A model generated the notes under the pieces. The model had not been told where the DNA came from and did no database searches. It worked only from the letters and a program-made list of their open reading frames with translations. From Candidatus Accumulibacter regalis (lineage in GTDB: Bacteria; Pseudomonadota; Gammaproteobacteria; Burkholderiales; Rhodocyclaceae): a stretch of DNA of 64,000 nucleotides. The number at the start of each line of letters is the position of its first letter. Position 1 is the stretch's first letter. Both the position numbers and the translations under genes were made by a program. The stretch spans positions 1-64,000 of the forward strand of contig JEMY01000004.1 of NCBI GenBank assembly GCA_000585075.1, given 5' to 3'. This document shows, one piece after another, positions 1 to 8,175 of the stretch.

Positions 1-1509
1 CGCCCGCGTGGCGAGCGCGGCGACAGCGGCGCGCCAGGGCACGCCTGGCGGCTCGGCGCGGAGCGAGAAGCGACGCCCGAGCCAGCCGCCCTGCTCGCCG
101 GCACGGTGGTCGAAATGCGCGACCTCTACTACAACACGCCCGCGCGCCGAAAATTCCTCAAGTCCGACGCGACCGAGTTCGCGCACTGTGCCGAAGCCGT
201 CAGGCGCATTGCTCTGGCGCACCCCGCAGTCGCCTTCACGCTGACCCACAACGGCCGCGTCAGCCTGCACCTGAAGAAGAGCGACGCCCGCGCTCGTGTC
301 GGCGCCATCATCGGCGACGACTTCCTGGCCGAGTCGCGGCCACTCGACGCGCTCGCCGGGCCGCTGCGCGTCTTCGGTTTCTGCGCGCTACCGGCCTACT
401 CGCGAGCGCGCAATGACGCCCAGTACTGCTACGTCAACGGTCGCTTCGTACGCGACAAGCTGCTCGTGCATGCGCTGCGCGAGGCCTACCAGGACCAGCT
501 GCACGGCAGCCGCTACCCGGCTTACTGCGTATTCCTCGAGATCGACCCGGCGACCGTCGACGTCAATGTGCATCCCCAGAAAACCGAAGTCCGCTTTCGC
601 GATGCGCGCGCCGTGCACCAGTTTGTCTTTCACGCCGTACAGCGTCTGCTCGCCAGTCCGCTCCTGGCCACGACCGGTGCTGCAGCGCGGCCAGAGCCCG
701 GGGCCGAGCAGACGCGCTGGCCGCAAGGCCCCACTGCCCCATCGGCGCCGGCGAGCGACGAATCCTCGTACGCCTCTCGTGTGCCGTACCAGGGGTCGCT
801 GCGCGTCGGCAATCCGGGTGCCGCCAGCAGCACCGCTGCGTACCTCGCCTTCGTCGGCGGGGTCCAGGCAGCGGATGGCGGCCAGCCCGGCGCACTGCCC
901 GACTCGGCCCCGCCAGCGACCGGCGTGCCGCCGCTCGGTTACGCACTCGCGCAGCTTCACGGCGTCTATATCCTGGCGCAGAACAGCCAGGGCATGGTCG
1001 TCGTCGACATGCACGCAGCGCACGAGCGCATCCTCTACGAAAAGCTCAAGCAGGCGCTCGCCGATCAGCAAGTGGCCACCCAGGCGCTGTTGATCCCAGC
1101 CGTTTTCAGCGCCGAAGCGGTCGACGTCGCCGCTGCCGAGGAGTATGCCGAAGTGCTGCAGCAGCTCGGCTTCGATCTGGCGCCGATGGGCCCGTGCCAA
1201 CTCGCCGTGCGACGGGTCCCGGTACTGCTACAGGCCGCCGACCCGGAAAGCCTGGCGCGCTCGCTGCTCGACGAGCTACGCGAGCACGGTGTCAGCCAGC
1301 TGCTCACCGCGCGCCGCAACGAGTTCCTCGCCGGCATGGCCTGCCACGGCGCGGTGCGCGCCCGCCGCCTGCTGTCCATCGCCGAGATGAATGCGCTGCT
1401 CCGCCAGATGGAGGAAACCGAACGTGGCGACCAGTGCAACCATGGCCGTCCGACCTGGACGCAGCTGAGCATGGCCGACCTCGACCGCCACTTCCTGCGC
1501 GGCCGCTGA
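1..1509 (+). CDS. mutL: DNA mismatch repair protein MutL (5' end cut by the window)
   Basis: The reading frame is open from base 1 and 502 residues are visible; the N-terminal ATP-binding motifs lie before the window. The visible start contains the MutL segment [16 protein letters not shown], followed by the GHKL transducer region, a variable proline/alanine-rich linker (about bases 670-940) and the C-terminal dimerisation domain. That domain carries [12 protein letters not shown] (bases 1006-1041), which fits the metal-binding endonuclease motif D-Q-H-A-x2-E-x4-E with Met for Gln, then ACHGAVRA and CNHGRP. MutL proteins with this motif nick DNA themselves, as expected where MutH is absent. 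miaA starts two bases after the stop, so the two are probably cotranscribed. Identity is very secure. Confidence 0.97.
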   Translation, partial: RPRGERGDSGAPGHAWRLGAEREATPEPAALLAGTVVEMRDLYYNTPARRKFLKSDATEFAHCAEAVRRIALAHPAVAFTLTHNGRVSLHLKKSDARARVGAIIGDDFLAESRPLDALAGPLRVFGFCALPAYSRARNDAQYCYVNGRFVRDKLLVHALREAYQDQLHGSRYPAYCVFLEIDPATVDVNVHPQKTEVRFRDARAVHQFVFHAVQRLLASPLLATTGAAARPEPGAEQTRWPQGPTAPSAPASDESSYASRVPYQGSLRVGNPGAASSTAAYLAFVGGVQAADGGQPGALPDSAPPATGVPPLGYALAQLHGVYILAQNSQGMVVVDMHAAHERILYEKLKQALADQQVATQALLIPAVFSAEAVDVAAAEEYAEVLQQLGFDLAPMGPCQLAVRRVPVLLQAADPESLARSLLDELREHGVSQLLTARRNEFLAGMACHGAVRARRLLSIAEMNALLRQMEETERGDQCNHGRPTWTQLSMADLDRHFLRGR

Positions 1510-1511
1510 GC

Positions 1512-2465
1512 GTGTCCGTCGAGAGTCACGCAGCGCTGCCACCGGCAATCCTGCTCATGGGGCCGACGGCCAGCGGCAAGACGGCGCTGGCCATGGCGCT
1601 GGCCCGCCGTTTTCCCGTCGAGCTGATCAGCGTCGATTCGGCGCAGGTCTTTCGCGACATGGACATCGGCACGGCCAAGCCCGACGCCGCGACGCTGGCC
1701 GAATTCCCGCATCACCTGATCGACGTACTGCCACCGACCGAGGCCTATTCGGCGGCGCGTTTTCGCGCCGACGCGCTGGCGGTGATGGCCGAAATCAGCG
1801 CGCGTGGCCACGTGCCTCTGCTCGTCGGCGGCACCATGCTCTACTTCAAGGCGCTGCTCGAAGGCCTCGCCGAGCTGCCGCAGGCCGATCCGGCGACACG
1901 TGCGGCGATTGACGGCGAAGCCGCGATGCGCGGCTGGCCGGCGCTGCACGCCGAGCTGGCGCAGATCGACCCGGAAACGGCAGCGCGTCTGCACAGCACC
2001 GATGCGCAACGCATCCAGCGAGCCCTTGAGGTGTTCCGCCTGAGCGGTCGACCACTGTCGGCCCTACTTGCTGCTGGCAAGGCGCAGGCAGCCGCGTACG
2101 CCTTCACGGCCATCGGCCTGCTGCCGTCCGACCGCGCAGTCCTGCACCAGTGTATCGCCGAGCGCTTTACCGCCATGCTCGCCGCCGGCCTGGAAGCGGA
2201 GGTAGCCATGCTGCGCGAACGCTACCCGCTGCACGCTGCGCTGCCGGCGATGCGTTGCGTCGGCTACCGGCAGGTGTGGGAAGTGCAGGATGGCCTGCTG
2301 CCGCAGCACGAATTGCGCGAGCGCGGCATCTACGCGACCCGCCAGCTGGCCAAGCGGCAGCTCACCTGGCTCAAGAACACGCTGCGCCCGCAGGTGGTCG
2401 TCGACTGCCTCGCCGCCGATGCCGATGAGCGCGTCGCCCGCCTGCTCGGCGACGTCCTGCGCTGA
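1512..2465 (+). CDS. miaA: tRNA dimethylallyltransferase MiaA
   Basis: The 317-residue protein transfers a dimethylallyl group from DMAPP to N6 of adenosine 37 in tRNAs reading codons that begin with U. Residues near the start give the P-loop GPTASGKT, followed by [19 protein letters not shown], the DAQR segment and a C-terminal region ending in TWLKN. A GTG start at 1512 is chosen because it follows the mutL stop by two bases and gives the usual short leader before the P-loop; upstream in-frame codons would run inside mutL. The mutL-miaA pairing is common in proteobacteria. The stop is TGA at 2463-2465. Confidence 0.95.
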   Translation: MSVESHAALPPAILLMGPTASGKTALAMALARRFPVELISVDSAQVFRDMDIGTAKPDAATLAEFPHHLIDVLPPTEAYSAARFRADALAVMAEISARGHVPLLVGGTMLYFKALLEGLAELPQADPATRAAIDGEAAMRGWPALHAELAQIDPETAARLHSTDAQRIQRALEVFRLSGRPLSALLAAGKAQAAAYAFTAIGLLPSDRAVLHQCIAERFTAMLAAGLEAEVAMLRERYPLHAALPAMRCVGYRQVWEVQDGLLPQHELRERGIYATRQLAKRQLTWLKNTLRPQVVVDCLAADADERVARLLGDVLR

Positions 2466-2522
2466 ACGGGTTTTCCGTCGCCTTGATGGGCTGGCGGGAA
2501 GTGTGCCGCCGGCCTGCTTCGC

Positions 2523-3752
2523 CTATTGAGCGCGCGCCTTCGCGTCGGCGTTGGCGCCACCGGAAAGTAAGGCCTCGCAGCCCTCGACCAGCCGGCCGAC
2601 GGCAAGCGACTGATCAATGCTGGACAACTGCGCCGCGTACTCAACCGCGCGCGCCGCGAGGCTCTCGTCGTCCAGCAGCCGCCTGAGCAGTTTCGGAAGC
2701 AGGGCCGGATTGCCGTCGGGCGCCAGCAGGACGCCGGCGCCGAGCGCTTCGACGCGATGGCTGGTCATCGTCTGCTCCATCTGCGTCGGCAGGAGCAGCA
2801 AGGGCTTGCCATGGTCGAGCGCAATGTCGCTCATGCCCCCAGCGTGACAGATGATCGCTGCGCACTGCTTGACCACTTCGCTCATCTGCAGCGGCGTGGC
2901 ACTGAAGGCGACACGCGCGGATTCATGACGCTTGCGCAATTGTTCGGGCAGGCCCGCGGCGTAGATCAGATAGCGCGCCCTGCTCTTGCCGATGGCACCG
3001 AGAACGGCGTCGAGGTGCTTGTAGTCCGATTTGAGATAGGCGAAGACCGGCGGCGCGTCGCCCGCAGGCCAAACCGGCCCGCTGCCCATGCTCAGACTGT
3101 TGACCGGCCCAATATAGTTGGCGTCGGCTCGCTCGCCATAGACATCGAGTCTCGGTCGCGCACAAAGGTAAGTCGCCTCCGCTTCGAAGAGATCCGCGAC
3201 CTGCGCGATCAGCGGCGCGCCGAGCTCCTTGAGTACCGCGTTACAGTTGCGGGTCGTGCGTTCCTCGGTCTCCGCCAGACGATGATGGTCGCCCGCGCCA
3301 TTGGCCCACCAGCGGTAACGCGGCAAGGGGCGAACACGCGGCGGAACGGCAAAGCTGTTGCCGACAATCACGCGTGCAACGTCAAAGCCCCGGGCCGCGA
3401 GCAGCGCCGTCGGGGCGTGGTCGAAGAGCATCAGGTCGGGCCGCAGCAGCGTCCACAGCGAGCGCCAGGCGCGAGCGATGGACAACAGCCCGTCCGCTTT
3501 GAGGAAGCCGAATCGGTAAAGCGTCTCGGTGAAGTTCAGGTCCGGCGGCAGACCCTGTACGGGAGTGAGCCACACCGGCGCCTGCAGGAACTCGATGGCA
3601 TGCGGACCAAGAACCGCCTCTGCACGTGAAATATCGCGCAGAACCAGTACCGGCCGATGTCCCTGCGCCCTGAGCTGGAGGGCGATTGTCAGATAGCGCC
3701 CGACGTGCCCCAGGGCAGCTCCGAGCTCCCAGTTCAAGACGATGGTCGCCAT
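2523..3752 (-). CDS. MGT/UGT-like glycosyltransferase (GT1, GT-B fold)
   Basis: The 409-residue protein resembles nucleotide-sugar-dependent glycosyltransferases of the GT1 / macrolide-glycosyltransferase type. The N-terminal half begins with a Rossmann-like stretch containing ALGHVGRYLTIALQL (compare the G-H-x-x-P/R-x-x-x-L loop of the family). The C-terminal donor-binding half has CAAIICHAGGMSDIALDHGKPLLLLP and EQTMTSHRVEALGAGVLL, the usual H-x-G-x-x-(T/S) and E-Q donor motifs. There is no signal peptide or membrane segment, so it is probably cytosolic or peripheral. It lies downstream of the PEP-CTERM gene on the same strand but a hairpin separates them. Donor and acceptor cannot be told from sequence. 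Confidence 0.8.
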   Translation of the reverse strand: MATIVLNWELGAALGHVGRYLTIALQLRAQGHRPVLVLRDISRAEAVLGPHAIEFLQAPVWLTPVQGLPPDLNFTETLYRFGFLKADGLLSIARAWRSLWTLLRPDLMLFDHAPTALLAARGFDVARVIVGNSFAVPPRVRPLPRYRWWANGAGDHHRLAETEERTTRNCNAVLKELGAPLIAQVADLFEAEATYLCARPRLDVYGERADANYIGPVNSLSMGSGPVWPAGDAPPVFAYLKSDYKHLDAVLGAIGKSRARYLIYAAGLPEQLRKRHESARVAFSATPLQMSEVVKQCAAIICHAGGMSDIALDHGKPLLLLPTQMEQTMTSHRVEALGAGVLLAPDGNPALLPKLLRRLLDDESLAARAVEYAAQLSSIDQSLAVGRLVEGCEALLSGGANADAKARAQ

Positions 3753-3776
3753 TCAGCCGCTACTCCTCACGGAAAC

Positions 3777-3797
3777 AACGGGCGCCTGGCGCCCGTT
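3777..3797 (-). terminator. Hairpin between the PEP-CTERM gene and the glycosyltransferase gene
   Basis: The sequence is a near-continuous palindrome (AACGGGCGCC / GGCGCCCGTT around one base) between two minus-strand genes, just past the stop of the PEP-CTERM gene. Only a weak T-rich tail (GTTTCC) follows on the minus strand, so termination may be partial. Confidence 0.5.
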
Positions 3798-3817
3798 GCG
3801 TTTCAAGACCTGCTCGC

Positions 3818-4765
3818 CTAGCCGCGCTGTCTGCGCCGCCGCAAGCCAAGCGCTGCCAGCCCCATGCCCAGCAAACCAACGGTGGCAGGTTCGGGTACCT
3901 GCACCGCGGTAAGCACAATGGCAGGCGGGCCGGGGAGCGGCGTGGTATTTAGGTTGTCCGGATCGCCCAGCGACGAATACGACGAACCGGTATAGGTACA
4001 GGGGGAGACTGCGAGAGCGAGAGCGACACCATCGCCGTAACCGTCGCCGTAACCGTCGCCATAGCCGTCGCCACCACTGCAGCCGGTGCCAATGGTGAAA
4101 TCACCGTAGGCGTGACTGACCAGATCATAAACGACGCTAGTCGACTCGCCAATGCCCAGAATGCCGAGATCAATGTTCACATAGGTGCCGCCCCAGGAAT
4201 AGGAGGTACCCGAATGCGATGCTCCGTCCAGTTCGCTCCCACCCCGCGTCAGATCGCCATTGCTTGCAATCCTGGCGCTACTGCTGAACAGCGGGGTGCT
4301 CGAACCGTCGCGATTGATATTGACCGCGTATTCGGCGTAGCCCGTACCGCCCGCTCCCGGATCGGTAGACATGCTTCCGTAGTAGATGAAGAAATTGAAA
4401 GCATAGTGCTGCGCGACGCCGCTGTCGTTGGTAATGCTCCACGAGCGGATGAAGTGGCCGGTGCTGTCAAATACTCCGACGCCGTCGGCGCTCGCGCGGT
4501 AGGGTCCGTTGGCGTGACCCCAGGCATCACCGCTGGCATTCGAATCGGCGTCGCTGGCAGTGGCATTGGCACTCGCATAGGGAAGACTCGTATTTGGCCC
4601 CGAAACTTGCACCGGAGTGACGCCCACTTGGGCCATGCCCTGGGCGCTGAGCCCGTCGACGACGGTCGCCGCTGCCGGCAGCGAGGTCAGCATTCCCAGG
4701 CTGGCCAGGATGATTGCGAGTTGCTTGCGAGCGAGAAGCTGCGGACGCAGCAGGGATCCTTGCAT
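3818..4765 (-). CDS. PEP-CTERM sorting-domain secreted protein
   Basis: The 315-residue exported protein has an N-terminal signal peptide (basic start, then LAIILASLGMLTSLPAAA) and a C-terminal sorting tail VPEPATVGLLGMGLAALGLRRRRQRG: the PEP motif, a hydrophobic helix and an arginine cluster. Such tails are processed by exosortase and the proteins are linked to exopolysaccharide and flocs. The middle is Gly/Ser/Asn/Asp-rich with a (GDGY)n run. The start at 4765 is chosen for the signal peptide and an AAGGA ribosome site; the longer open frame lacks both. No exosortase gene is in the window. Expression is probably sigma-54 dependent, judging by the promoter at 4881-4896. Confidence 0.88.
   Translation of the reverse strand: MQGSLLRPQLLARKQLAIILASLGMLTSLPAAATVVDGLSAQGMAQVGVTPVQVSGPNTSLPYASANATASDADSNASGDAWGHANGPYRASADGVGVFDSTGHFIRSWSITNDSGVAQHYAFNFFIYYGSMSTDPGAGGTGYAEYAVNINRDGSSTPLFSSSARIASNGDLTRGGSELDGASHSGTSYSWGGTYVNIDLGILGIGESTSVVYDLVSHAYGDFTIGTGCSGGDGYGDGYGDGYGDGVALALAVSPCTYTGSSYSSLGDPDNLNTTPLPGPPAIVLTAVQVPEPATVGLLGMGLAALGLRRRRQRG
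4026..4073 (-). repeat. Short tandem repeat coding for (GDGY)n
   Basis: A 12-base unit (forward-strand form like CCGTCGCCGTAA) is repeated about four times with small changes inside the PEP-CTERM gene, giving a Gly-Asp-Gly-Tyr run. Its length could vary by slippage without a frameshift. Confidence 0.75.
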
Positions 4766-4834
4766 TTCTGTTCCTTGACGAATAATTGAATTGGGCCGCA
4801 ACCAGGGGTCTGGTCGGCCAGGGTTCGCGTAGAT

Positions 4835-4853
4835 CCCTTGACCGCTGCAAGGG
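4835..4853 (-). other. Small hairpin in the PEP-CTERM mRNA leader
   Basis: CCCTTG and CAAGGG form a perfect 6-base stem around a 7-base loop, between the predicted sigma-54 start site and the start codon. A role is unknown. Confidence 0.35.
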
Positions 4854-4880
4854 TTCTCGCGCCACTCCTGGGAAACCAAA

Positions 4881-4896
4881 AGCAAAACGCGTGCCA
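4881..4896 (-). promoter_or_regulatory. Sigma-54 (RpoN) promoter of the PEP-CTERM gene
   Basis: On the minus strand the sequence reads TGGCACGCGTTTTGCT, an exact match to the -24/-12 consensus TGGCACG-N4-TTGC(A/T). The predicted start site near 4870 gives a leader of about 105 bases before the ATG at 4765. PEP-CTERM genes of EPS-forming betaproteobacteria are known to be controlled by RpoN with the PrsK/PrsR two-component system, so position and target agree. The rest of the 4766-5194 gap holds no convincing gene. Confidence 0.85.
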
Positions 4897-4987
4897 CCAC
4901 ACAGCCCATCGCAAACGGCGGCTTGCAATTCAGATACTTGCCTTTCTGTTCGACGCACCAGCCGTCCATTGAGCAATGCTCGGCGAC

Positions 4988-5013
4988 CGCGACGTGTAAA
5001 AAAACGCGACGTG
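4988..5013 (-). promoter_or_regulatory. Direct repeat upstream of the sigma-54 promoter, possible activator site
   Basis: CGCGACGTG occurs at 4988-4996 and again at 5005-5013, about 90-115 bases upstream of the -24 element. That is the usual distance range for an enhancer-binding activator such as PrsR. The assignment rests on position and repetition only. Confidence 0.35.
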
Positions 5014-5194
5014 AAATAGTAGGCACTTCCTGGCCCCACGACGGGGGCTGGGGGATTCTTGCCCCGATTTGGCGAACAGGGTGGCTCCATGGCGCAGGTG
5101 AAATCCAGTCACCCAGCAGCTTTCACGCTGATGTCATGTCCGCGGAAAGCACCATCAAAAATGCAACACCAACGGCCAAGTCGGCGGGCCGACC

Positions 5195-7150
5195 TCAGGC
5201 GGCGCTGCGCACTTCCTCGATACTCACCGTTTGCTGCAGGACGTCACGAACCCCATTGCCGATTTCCGTCAGCACCTTCATTTGCGACAGCAGGTTGTTC
5301 TCGACGTGCACCAGCTCTTCGATACGCTCTTCCAGCGTATCGGTCGCCTGGTGAATGCGCTTGATGCTCTCCAGGCGGCGCTTCAGCTGGATATGATGCT
5401 CGCGAATCTGAATCTCCATCGGCGCCATGATCGCCTTCAGCCATGACTCCGCATCACGGTTGGCGTGCTCGAAAGTCTTGCGCACCTGCACCGTAACCTC
5501 CTCGAAGAAGCGCTGCGTGAGCTGCGACTTTTCGTGAGTCAATAACTGGAACATGGTGTTGATATGCGTGTCGCACCACTGGTCGAGGCGATCGATCTCC
5601 GTTTCGTAGCGCCGCAGCGAAAATGCGATCGGCGTACCCAGCTTCAGGCCGTGCTCGACGGAGAACTTCTTGTAGATGACCTCCATCATGGTCATGATTT
5701 CGGTGACCTCGGCGTGCGATCTGCGGAGGTTGCCACGCGCACTGGCAAAAAACTGCGCCATCGCCGTGGATAGCGTCTTCGAAAAAGTCGCCGCAACCAT
5801 CGCTTCACGCGTGCTGTTGGTCAGCAGGCGCAGGGAGTCGAGACCGAGATGCGCAAACAGCTTGTTGGTCAGCTGCGAAAAGACGCTGCGCACCGCATAG
5901 TAGCGCTGCAAGCCCGTCTCGAACTCCTCCTTCTCGAGACGCACCTTGCCCATCATGTATTCGACAACACCCTTGTTCTTGCCGCGCAGTTCGGTGAGCT
6001 CGACGAGTTGCTCGCGCAAGCCGAGCAGGCGCGAGTCGAGCAGGCTGCGCGTGCGCAAGTAGCAGTCGGAGAACTCGCTGTCGGTGTTGTCGCGAACGAT
6101 TTCCTGCTTGGCCGGGATCAGCTCGTCGGTAAGCGCGCGCTCAAGCTCTAGCAGCCGACTGCGCGCGAGCAGCGGCTGATCGTCGTTGATCTTGGCGAGC
6201 AGCGCCTTCTGCGCCGAAACGGGAAAGATCTGGCTTTCCGGCAGGTCCAGTGTCCACGCGCAGCTGTCGACCTGCCGGGCCACTTCAGCGTCGATCTCCT
6301 GCACGGACTTGAGTTCGTCCCACAGGCTGTCGATCTTGTTGAGAACGACGATACGGCCTTTCTTGCGCCGACCCGCGCTGCCAATGTGGTCTCGCCAGAC
6401 GGTCAGATCGGACTGCGTGACGCCAGTGTCGGCGGCCAGGATGAAGAGCACGGCATGCGCGTTGGGAAGCAGCGACAAGGTCAGTTCCGGCTCGGTACCG
6501 ATCGCATTGAGGCCCGGCGTATCGAGAATCACCAGCCCTTGCTGCAACAGGGGGTGCGGGAAATTGATGATGGCGTGCCGCCAGCGGGGAATCTCGACGC
6601 TGCCGTCGTGATCGACGCGGAAAACGGCCGTATCGCCGTCTACAATCGTGAAACCGAGACCTTCCGCGACCTTGCGGTCGACCCGGATGACTTCGCCGAC
6701 GTGCCGAAGCGCCTCCTGCATCGAACCCGCCGAAGCGGTATCAAGCGGGAGAACGGTCCATTCGTCGGGAAAGCGCTTGTACTCGCTGATACTGGTGTTC
6801 GACTCACGACACTCGATCGGCAACAACTCGATCGACGGCGCCTTGCTGGCGTCGAACATCAGTTCGGTCGGACACATCGTCGTGCGACCTGCGGTCGAAG
6901 GCAGAATTCGGTTACCGTAATCGGCAAAAAAAATGGCGTTGATCAGTTCCGACTTGCCGCGCGAGAACTCCGCGACAAATGCCACATGCAAGCGATCTTC
7001 ACGCAGCTTGTCGAGCAGTTGCGAAATTCGTCGATCAGTCTGGGCATCGGTAAGCTCGTTCTCGACGAGCCAGCCAGAAAAATTCGCCAGGGCAGTGGAG
7101 AGCTCGCCACGCCATTCGCTATAGGCGGCAAGATGTTGAGCAAGCGTCAT
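5195..7150 (-). CDS. Dynamin-family GTPase
   Basis: This is a 651-residue large GTPase of the bacterial dynamin-like group. The G domain shows a P-loop (EFSRGKSELINA, about residues 61-72), a TTMCPTEL switch, the G3 box ILDTPGLN and the G4 box VLNKIDSL. The C-terminal half is long, helical and charged, with likely coiled coils, as in the stalk of dynamin-like proteins, and no clear membrane helix. Family members bind or remodel membranes on GTP hydrolysis; the role here is unknown. It is a single gene, whereas many bacterial dynamins come as tandem pairs. The ATG at 7150 is consistent with a full-length N-terminus. Confidence 0.85.
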   Translation of the reverse strand: MTLAQHLAAYSEWRGELSTALANFSGWLVENELTDAQTDRRISQLLDKLREDRLHVAFVAEFSRGKSELINAIFFADYGNRILPSTAGRTTMCPTELMFDASKAPSIELLPIECRESNTSISEYKRFPDEWTVLPLDTASAGSMQEALRHVGEVIRVDRKVAEGLGFTIVDGDTAVFRVDHDGSVEIPRWRHAIINFPHPLLQQGLVILDTPGLNAIGTEPELTLSLLPNAHAVLFILAADTGVTQSDLTVWRDHIGSAGRRKKGRIVVLNKIDSLWDELKSVQEIDAEVARQVDSCAWTLDLPESQIFPVSAQKALLAKINDDQPLLARSRLLELERALTDELIPAKQEIVRDNTDSEFSDCYLRTRSLLDSRLLGLREQLVELTELRGKNKGVVEYMMGKVRLEKEEFETGLQRYYAVRSVFSQLTNKLFAHLGLDSLRLLTNSTREAMVAATFSKTLSTAMAQFFASARGNLRRSHAEVTEIMTMMEVIYKKFSVEHGLKLGTPIAFSLRRYETEIDRLDQWCDTHINTMFQLLTHEKSQLTQRFFEEVTVQVRKTFEHANRDAESWLKAIMAPMEIQIREHHIQLKRRLESIKRIHQATDTLEERIEELVHVENNLLSQMKVLTEIGNGVRDVLQQTVSIEEVRSAA

Positions 7151-7250
7151 GACCAGTTCCAGCTCAGGAAGAAGGTCTCGACTCTATCACAAAAGGCAGA
7201 GCAATCAGTGACATGGCATAGTGACCGCGAAAGGCCGGTCGCGCCGGCGG

Positions 7251-8078
7251 TCAACGCTGGCACGCCGGACAGTAGAAAGTCGAACGACCGGCCTGACGAA
7301 GCACCCGTATCGGCGTCGCACAAACCGGGCAAGGCTCGCCCTGGCGATCATAGACTGCGCAAGAAAGCTGGAAGCAACCGGCACCGCCATCGCTGTGCAC
7401 GTAGTCGCGAACCGTGCTGCCGCCGGCGGCGATCGACGCGACGAGCGTCGCACGAATCGCCTGCGCCAGCAGCCGGTAGCGCTGCAGGCTGATCCTGCCG
7501 GCACGACGCAGGGGTGAAATACCGGCGCGAAAAAGGCTTTCGGCGGCATAGATGTTACCGATGCCGACGACCAGATGGCTGTCCATCAGCAGCGGCTTCA
7601 CCGGCATCCGCCGCCCGCGCGTGGCCGCATAAAGCCACTCGCCGGAGAAGCCATCGGCCAGCGGTTCCCTACCCAGCACAGCGAGCGCCGGATGGGTTTC
7701 GACGTCGACACCTTCGTGCCAGAGCAGCGCACCGAAGCGACGTGGGTCGCGCAGGCGCAGGACGGTATGCTTGAAAACCAGGTCCACGTGGTCGTGCTTC
7801 TGCGCCGGCGTCGCCGGCGGCACGAGGCGCAGACTGCCCGACATGCCGAGGTGGATCAGCAGCCAACCGCCGCCGCGACTGCTGGCGCAGTCGAGCAGCA
7901 GATACTTGCCGCGCCGTAGAATGGCGTCAACACGCAGGCCGGCGAGCCGCGCATCGAGACCGAGCGGGATCGCGTGACGCAAGGCCGGCGTGCGCACGAC
8001 CGCACCGACCAGGCGTCGCCCGGGCAAATAGGGAAGCAAACCCTGGCGACTCACTTCGACTTCAGGCAGTTCCGGCAT
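7251..8078 (-). CDS. mutM: Formamidopyrimidine-DNA glycosylase (Fpg/MutM)
   Basis: The 275-residue enzyme removes 8-oxoguanine and ring-opened purines and cleaves the resulting abasic site. It begins with the diagnostic MPELPEVE; the proline after Met is the catalytic nucleophile. The conserved lysine segment RRGKYLLLD follows, and the C-terminus is a zinc finger with two C-x2-C pairs (CPVC and CPAC). The start at 8078 is fixed by MPELPEVE; the 17-residue upstream extension of the open frame is spurious. It is divergent from the TPR gene at 8176. Length matches the family. Confidence 0.97.
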   Translation of the reverse strand: MPELPEVEVSRQGLLPYLPGRRLVGAVVRTPALRHAIPLGLDARLAGLRVDAILRRGKYLLLDCASSRGGGWLLIHLGMSGSLRLVPPATPAQKHDHVDLVFKHTVLRLRDPRRFGALLWHEGVDVETHPALAVLGREPLADGFSGEWLYAATRGRRMPVKPLLMDSHLVVGIGNIYAAESLFRAGISPLRRAGRISLQRYRLLAQAIRATLVASIAAGGSTVRDYVHSDGGAGCFQLSCAVYDRQGEPCPVCATPIRVLRQAGRSTFYCPACQR

Positions 8079-8175
8079 TGCTGCTACCCCGAAAAGTCCA
8101 TAACATGCGCAGCAGGAATTATGACGCAATCTCCCCCGTCAGCTCCTGCAACCGTTGGCAGCAAGCAAGGAAACC

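Noticed and set aside
4766-5026. Upstream extension of the PEP-CTERM frame to 5026
   Set aside because: It would place 87 residues before the signal peptide and run through the sigma-54 promoter.
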